Assembly (NCBI GenBank): GCA_030151565.1
Contig: JASLDM010000054.1
Coordinates: 1-9,562, forward strand
Source of the DNA: Flavobacterium sp.
GTDB lineage: Bacteria; Bacteroidota; Bacteroidia; Flavobacteriales; Flavobacteriaceae
DNA length: 9,562 nucleotides
Direction: 5' to 3'
The position numbers and the translations under genes were made by a program. The notes under the pieces are model-generated. The model was not told where the DNA came from, ran no database searches, and worked only from the letters and a program-made list of their open reading frames with translations. Below are positions 7,038 to 9,562 of the stretch, piece by piece. Position 1 is the stretch's first letter. Every line of letters starts with the position of its first letter.

Positions 7038-7568
7038 ATGCGTAAAGACGAATGTTTCTATTTAGGTAAAATCGCCAAAAAATTTAGCTTCAAAGGGGAA
7101 TTATTGGCGTATTTAGACACCGATGAACCCGAGTTATACGAAAACTTGGAATCTGTGTTCGTTGATATCAACGGACACTTGATTCCTTTTTTTATTGAAG
7201 ACTCTTTTCTTCATAAAAACGATTTCTTAAGAATTCAATTTGAAGACATACATTCAGAAGAAGAAGCTGACAAAATTCTTGGCTGCGAATTGTACCTTCC
7301 CCTAGATTTATTACCTGAACTTGAAGACAACCAATTTTACTTTCACGAAGTAGTTGGCTTTGACGTAGAAGATACAAAACTTGGTAATGTAGGAAAGCTT
7401 ATCAGAGTTAACGATAGCAACTACCAAGCTCTTTTCGAAATTGACCATAACGGAACTGAAATTTTAGTCCCTATGATTGATCAATTTATTGAACTTGTTG
7501 ATCGTGAGAATAAGAAATTAGTACTTAATATCCCTGATGGATTATTAGACTTATATTTGAATAAATAA
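7038..7568 (+). CDS. rimM: Ribosome maturation factor RimM
   Basis: RimM binds ribosomal protein uS19 and helps the 30S head mature, in the cytoplasm. The 176-residue length is normal. The N-terminal RimM barrel (about 5-90) opens with FYLGKIAKKFSFKGEL (7-22), the family's usual start. The C-terminal PRC-barrel domain (about 96-172) contains FYFHEVVGFDVED (100-112), LGNVGKLIRVND (115-126), and a conserved end, EILVPMIDQFIELVDRENKK (141-160), LVLNIPDGLLDLY (161-173). It lies 18 bases after rpsP on the same strand; the rpsP-rimM order is widespread in bacteria. The operon ends at the terminator at 7599-7636, so trmD and rplS, often next to these genes elsewhere, are not in this unit. Confidence 0.95.
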   Translation: MRKDECFYLGKIAKKFSFKGELLAYLDTDEPELYENLESVFVDINGHLIPFFIEDSFLHKNDFLRIQFEDIHSEEEADKILGCELYLPLDLLPELEDNQFYFHEVVGFDVEDTKLGNVGKLIRVNDSNYQALFEIDHNGTEILVPMIDQFIELVDRENKKLVLNIPDGLLDLYLNK

Positions 7569-7598
7569 TATTCTTTCTTTTAAAGATATACAATACAT

Positions 7599-7636
7599 AA
7601 GCGTCTGCAAAGTTATACTTTACAGACGCTTTTTTT
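7599..7636 (+). terminator. Intrinsic terminator of the rpsP-rimM operon
   Basis: AAGCGTCTG (7599-7607) pairs with CAGACGCTT (7623-7631). After a one-base mismatch, AAAGT (7609-7613) pairs with ACTTT (7617-7621), leaving a three-base loop. A run of seven T residues follows (7630-7636). Confidence 0.92.
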
Positions 7637-7637
7637 A

Positions 7638-7668
7638 TTGATACCCTTTCTCCTTTTTTGTACTTTTG
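7638..7668 (+). promoter_or_regulatory. Promoter of the tRNA methyltransferase gene
   Basis: TTG (7638-7640) is followed after 20 bases by TACTTTTG (7661-7668), a full match to the Bacteroidota promoter pattern. It begins just after the T tract of the preceding terminator and lies 25 bases before the ATG at 7694. Confidence 0.75.
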
Positions 7669-7693
7669 ACAAAACGATTATAATCACTCATAA

Positions 7694-8401
7694 ATGTTTA
7701 AATTCAAACAATTTACTATCGAACAAGACAAATGCGCAATGAAAGTAGGCACTGATGGTGTTTTACTTGGTGCATGGACTCCTGTTGACAATAATCCTTA
7801 CGCTATTTTAGATATTGGTTCAGGTACTGGTTTACTTGCTTTAATGATGGCACAACGTACGGATGCAGAACAAATAGATGGTGTCGAAATAGATGAAGCT
7901 GCTCACGAACAAGCCATTAACAACTTCGAGAATAGTCCTTGGGGAGATAGACTTTTCTGCTACCACGCAGGATTAGAACAATTCGCTACTGAAATTGACG
8001 AAGAGTACGATTTAATTATTTCCAACCCTCCTTTCTTTAGTGAAGATGTACTTTCTAACGATGCTCAAAGAGATACTGCTCGTTTTCAAGATGCTCTCCC
8101 TTTTGATTTACTAATAGAGGCAGTAGAGTTTTTCTTATCTGAAAAAGGTATCTTTAGTGTAATTATTCCGGCTAAAGAAGAAGATAAATTAATACACTTA
8201 GCAGCAGAGTTTGGTATTTATCCAATGAAAGTTACGCGTGTAAGAGGACATAAAGACGCCGAAATTAAACGTAGTCTTATTGCTTTTTCAAGAACTTTAA
8301 TAGAAAAAATCCCTTTAGATGAGTTAATAATCGAAATTGACAGACACGTCTATACCCCTGAATTTACGGCACTTGTGAAGGATTTTTATTTAAAAATGTA
8401 A
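7694..8401 (+). CDS. trmN6: tRNA1(Val) (adenine(37)-N6)-methyltransferase
   Basis: This 235-residue cytoplasmic enzyme belongs to the YfiC/TrmN6 family, which transfers a methyl group from S-adenosylmethionine to N6 of adenine 37 next to the anticodon of tRNA1(Val). The start FKFKQFTIEQDKCAMKVGTD (2-21) and GVLLGAW (22-28) is characteristic of the family. The SAM-binding motif I is ILDIGSGTG (38-46), followed by the acidic loop VEIDEAA (64-70). The amino-group methyltransferase motif NPPF is at 111-114, in LIISNPPFF. The C-terminal half includes RVRGHKDAEIKRSLIAF, also typical. Length is normal. It has its own promoter (7638-7668). No terminator hairpin is visible between its stop and the Met leader region, so transcription could run into that region. 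Confidence 0.93.
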   Translation: MFKFKQFTIEQDKCAMKVGTDGVLLGAWTPVDNNPYAILDIGSGTGLLALMMAQRTDAEQIDGVEIDEAAHEQAINNFENSPWGDRLFCYHAGLEQFATEIDEEYDLIISNPPFFSEDVLSNDAQRDTARFQDALPFDLLIEAVEFFLSEKGIFSVIIPAKEEDKLIHLAAEFGIYPMKVTRVRGHKDAEIKRSLIAFSRTLIEKIPLDELIIEIDRHVYTPEFTALVKDFYLKM

Positions 8402-8417
8402 AATAAATTAGAAAAAC

Positions 8418-8450
8418 TTTGCTTTTTTACATTTATTCTTTTGATATTTG
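8418..8450 (+). promoter_or_regulatory. Probable promoter of the Met leader-metY transcript
   Basis: TTTG (8418-8421) is followed after 21 bases by GATATTTG (8443-8450), which matches the -7 consensus TAnnTTTG at all but the first base. The first leader start codon is 25 bases further on. No equally good box occurs between the two leaders or directly before metY, so both attenuators probably lie on one transcript from here. Confidence 0.5.
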
Positions 8451-8460
8451 TCAAATCAAA
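8440..8460. promoter_or_regulatory. Imperfect palindrome over the predicted start site
   Basis: TTTG-ATA-TTTG (8440-8450) faces CAAA-T-CAAA (8452-8460) across one T; the core ATTTG-T-CAAAT is perfect. It covers the -7 box and the predicted transcription start, the place where a repressor operator would act. In such an AT-rich stretch it may be chance, and no regulator is identified. Confidence 0.3.
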
Positions 8461-8475
8461 TAGAGATAAAAAGAC

Positions 8476-8550
8476 ATGAATTTAAGATTAACAAATATGC
8501 AAGCTATGATGATGATGTGGAGAAATCCGCAGGGCTTGTTATTTGCATAA
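8476..8550 (+). CDS. Met-rich attenuator leader peptide 1
   Basis: A 24-codon frame (ATG to TAA), too short for standard gene calling. Its centre reads MQAMMMMW (residues 8-15), so four consecutive Met codons (8506-8517) and a Trp codon must be translated in a row. It starts 25 bases after a promoter-like element, in an A-rich context (AAAAAGACATG) usual for this phylum. The peptide has no recognisable domain. The inferred role is that of a sensor: the ribosome stalls at the Met codons when charged tRNA-Met is scarce, and this decides whether the terminator at 8573-8605 forms. The stop codon lies 22 bases before that hairpin, and codons after the Met run encode the antiterminator arm. metY lies downstream. 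Confidence 0.75.
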   Translation: MNLRLTNMQAMMMMWRNPQGLLFA

Positions 8551-8605
8551 TCGAAAACATATAATAACATTTAAAAGCCCTTGTAAATTACAAGGGCTTT
8601 TTTTT
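8499..8605 (+). promoter_or_regulatory. Methionine attenuator 1 (alternative RNA folds)
   Basis: Four segments can pair in exclusive ways. Segment 1 is GCAAGC (8499-8504), just before the Met run. Segment 2 is AGGGCTTGTTAT (8531-8542). Segment 3 is 8564-8584 and segment 4 is 8590-8601. 1:2 pairs GCAAGC with GCTTGT (8534-8539; one G-U). 2:3 pairs AGGGCTT with AAGCCCT (8575-8581), plus GTTAT with ATAAC (8564-8568), with a six-base bulge: the antiterminator. 3:4 is the terminator. Exactly 13 bases separate the last Met codon from segment 2, so a ribosome stalled in the Met run would leave segment 2 free, whereas one at the stop codon (8548-8550) would cover it. The pairings are visible in the sequence; the mechanism is inferred. 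Confidence 0.7.
8573..8605 (+). terminator. Attenuator terminator 1
   Basis: A perfect 12-bp stem, AAAAGCCCTTGT (8573-8584) with ACAAGGGCTTTT (8590-8601), closes a five-base loop and is followed by eight T residues (8598-8605). It stands after leader peptide 1 and before leader peptide 2, not after a gene, as expected of an attenuator. Confidence 0.93.
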
Positions 8606-8647
8606 GACTTAATCCAAACAGTATATAATTAGAATAAATATAATACC

Positions 8648-8740
8648 ATGATTTTCAATACTAACACAATGATGATGGCAATGATGATGATGAACATGAT
8701 GATGTTCACGTCCTCCTATTGCCTAAAGTCACCGAGTTAG
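8648..8740 (+). CDS. Met-rich attenuator leader peptide 2
   Basis: A 30-codon frame (ATG to TAG) containing MMMAMMMMNMMM (residues 8-19): ten Met in twelve codons, eleven in total. The rest (TSSYCLKSPS at the end) has no recognisable motif. Such a composition makes little sense for a structural protein but fits a methionine sensor. The two codons that interrupt the Met run both serve RNA folds: GCA creates GGCAAT (8677-8682), the complement of the antiterminator arm, and AAC creates a hairpin at 8691-8708. The codons after the run encode the antiterminator arm (8718-8728). The terminator at 8770-8805 and then metY (8843) follow. No clear promoter lies between the two leaders, so this is probably the second checkpoint on one transcript. 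Confidence 0.8.
   Translation: MIFNTNTMMMAMMMMNMMMFTSSYCLKSPS
8691..8708 (+). other. Hairpin within the last Met codons of leader 2
   Basis: TGAACAT (8691-8697) and ATGTTCA (8702-8708) form a perfect 7-bp inverted repeat with loop GATG. It spans the Asn codon and the final three Met codons. It might slow the ribosome or act as a polymerase pause signal that keeps transcription and translation in step; either role is inference. Confidence 0.5.
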
Positions 8741-8769
8741 TATCGTTCAAATAGATAACCAAAACTTAG

Positions 8770-8805
8770 AGTCCTTTCGGCAATTGCTGAAAGGACTTTT
8801 TTTTT
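8770..8805 (+). terminator. Attenuator terminator 2
   Basis: A 12-bp stem, AGTCCTTTCGGC (8770-8781) with GCTGAAAGGACT (8786-8797; one G-U pair), has the loop AATT and is followed by nine T residues (8797-8805). It lies 29 bases after the leader 2 stop codon and 37 bases before metY. Confidence 0.93.
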
Positions 8806-8842
8806 ACCACAACTTTTTTCAAAATATATAAAACATAAAATT

Positions 8843-9562
8843 ATGAGCAACTTCAATTTTTCAACACAGGCATTACACGCAGGACATGATGTGCAAGCAA
8901 CAGCAGGAACAAGAGCTGTGCCGATATACCAAACATCTTCTTACGTATTTGAAAACGCAGATCACGCAGCAGGAGCATTTAACTTATCAATCCCTGCTTA
9001 TATCTATACAAGATTAAACAATCCGACGAATGATATTCTTGAAAAGAGATTAGCTGCCCTTGAAGGCGGGATCGGAGCTGTAGTTACCTCATCAGGAGCA
9101 GCAGCAATTTCAACTGCTTTACTAACATTGCTAAAAGCAGGTGATCACATTGTATCTTCAAGCAGTTTATATGGTGGAACTTACAACCTTTTCAATGTTA
9201 CATTACCCCGCTTTGGAATCAATACAACTTTTGTTGATTCTTCTGACCTTGAAAACTTCAAGAAAAATATCTTGCCAAATACGAAAGCAATATTCATTGA
9301 AAGCTTAGGTAACCCTAAACTTGACATTATCGATATACAGGCAGTTTCTAAAATTGCAAAAGAGTTTAAAATTCCACTAATCGTTGATAATACAGTTGCT
9401 TCACCTTCTCTACTTAGACCAATTGAACACGGAGCAAACATTGTGATTCACTCTCTTACAAAATACATTACTGGAAATGGAACATCTTTAGGAGGAGCAA
9501 TCATTGACGCTGGAACATTCGACTGGAGCAGTGGTAAGTTTCCTGAATTTACAGAACCTTCT
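8843..9562 (+). CDS. metY: O-acetylhomoserine sulfhydrylase, 3' end outside the window
   Basis: The first 240 residues of a pyridoxal-phosphate enzyme of the Cys/Met metabolism family, which makes homocysteine from O-acetylhomoserine and sulfide, the last step before methionine. The start MSNFNFSTQALHAG is typical. YTRLNNPT (55-62) holds the cofactor-phosphate contacts Y55 and R57. TSSGAAAI (82-89), D182 in VDNT (the Asp that binds the pyridine nitrogen), and K207 in HSLTKYITGNG (the Schiff-base lysine) follow in family order. The segment GKFPEFTEPS at the window end is typical of MetY rather than of cystathionine gamma-synthase. Family members are about 430 residues, so roughly 190 are missing; the frame is open to the last base. 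It lies 102 bases after leader peptide 2 and is the first full-size gene after both attenuators, which fits control by methionine supply. Confidence 0.93.
   Translation, partial: MSNFNFSTQALHAGHDVQATAGTRAVPIYQTSSYVFENADHAAGAFNLSIPAYIYTRLNNPTNDILEKRLAALEGGIGAVVTSSGAAAISTALLTLLKAGDHIVSSSSLYGGTYNLFNVTLPRFGINTTFVDSSDLENFKKNILPNTKAIFIESLGNPKLDIIDIQAVSKIAKEFKIPLIVDNTVASPSLLRPIEHGANIVIHSLTKYITGNGTSLGGAIIDAGTFDWSSGKFPEFTEPS

Larger units (their letters stand above)
8677..8805 (+). promoter_or_regulatory. Methionine attenuator 2 (alternative RNA folds)
   Basis: Segment 1, GGCAATG (8677-8683), lies inside the Met codon run. Segment 2 is ATTGCCTAAAG (8718-8728). Segment 3 is the 5' arm of the terminator and includes CTTTCGGCAAT (8774-8784). 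1:2 pairs GGCAATG with TATTGCC (8717-8723; six Watson-Crick pairs and one G-U). 2:3 pairs ATTGCC with GGCAAT (8779-8784) and AAAG (8725-8728) with CTTT (8774-8777) around one T/C mismatch: the antiterminator. 3:4 is the terminator. The hexamer GGCAAT thus occurs twice, once as protector and once in the terminator. As in attenuator 1, segment 2 starts exactly 13 bases after the last Met codon (8702-8704). A ribosome at the stop codon (8738-8740) would cover most of segment 2. Confidence 0.7.

Noticed and set aside
8604..8629. TTGACT and TATAAT between the two Met leaders, resembling an E. coli type promoter
   Set aside because: The spacing is 14 bases, too short for that promoter type, and this phylum uses TTG / TAnnTTTG. 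I see no good -7 box here, although a weak internal promoter cannot be excluded.
8402..8842. A SAM riboswitch as the explanation for control of metY
   Set aside because: I see none of the conserved cores of the SAM riboswitch classes I know; the Met-rich frames with paired terminators explain the region better.
9181..9441. An 86-codon minus-strand frame
   Set aside because: It is opposite the conserved metY coding sequence and shows no recognisable protein features.
1..9562. CRISPR arrays, insertion sequences, phage or defence genes
   Set aside because: No regularly spaced repeats, transposase-like frames or terminal inverted repeats were seen; the coding content is housekeeping genes plus one lipoprotein and metY.

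Overview
The window looks like a chromosomal segment of a low-GC member of the Bacteroidota, most likely the family Flavobacteriaceae; I cannot name the genus. Four things point there: many promoters of the TTG / TAnnTTTG type used by the Bacteroidota primary sigma factor; A-rich start regions without Shine-Dalgarno sequences; a DNA polymerase III alpha subunit with a proofreading exonuclease fused to its N-terminus; and a ribosomal protein bS16 with a long Ala/Glu-rich tail.

Layout. Bases 1-670 hold two nearly identical tRNA-Asp(GUC) genes on the minus strand, each with its own promoter and terminator, plus a possible 17-18-base remnant of a third copy followed by a terminator-like hairpin. 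Bases 671-6295 hold three minus-strand genes: trxA (thioredoxin), dnaE (1509 aa, exonuclease plus PHP plus polymerase) and a small lipoprotein of unknown function. A divergent promoter region (6296-6488) separates these from plus-strand genes: rpsP-rimM (ribosomal protein bS16 and its 30S maturation factor), then a tRNA1(Val) A37 N6-methyltransferase. Most of these are housekeeping genes of replication, redox balance, translation and tRNA modification.

The unusual part is 8402-8842, the 441 bases before metY (O-acetylhomoserine sulfhydrylase, cut off by the window end). It contains two short unannotated reading frames in tandem. One is 24 codons and includes MQAMMMMW; the other is 30 codons and includes MMMAMMMMNMMM. 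Each is followed by a strong intrinsic terminator. In each, a segment that begins exactly 13 bases after the last Met codon can pair with the 5' arm of the terminator (antiterminator), and the same segment can also pair with bases next to or inside the Met run (protector). This is the full four-segment layout of ribosome-mediated transcription attenuation, built twice in series and sensing methionine (or charged tRNA-Met) ahead of a methionine biosynthesis gene. It is the main finding. The pairings were found by eye and have no experimental support here.
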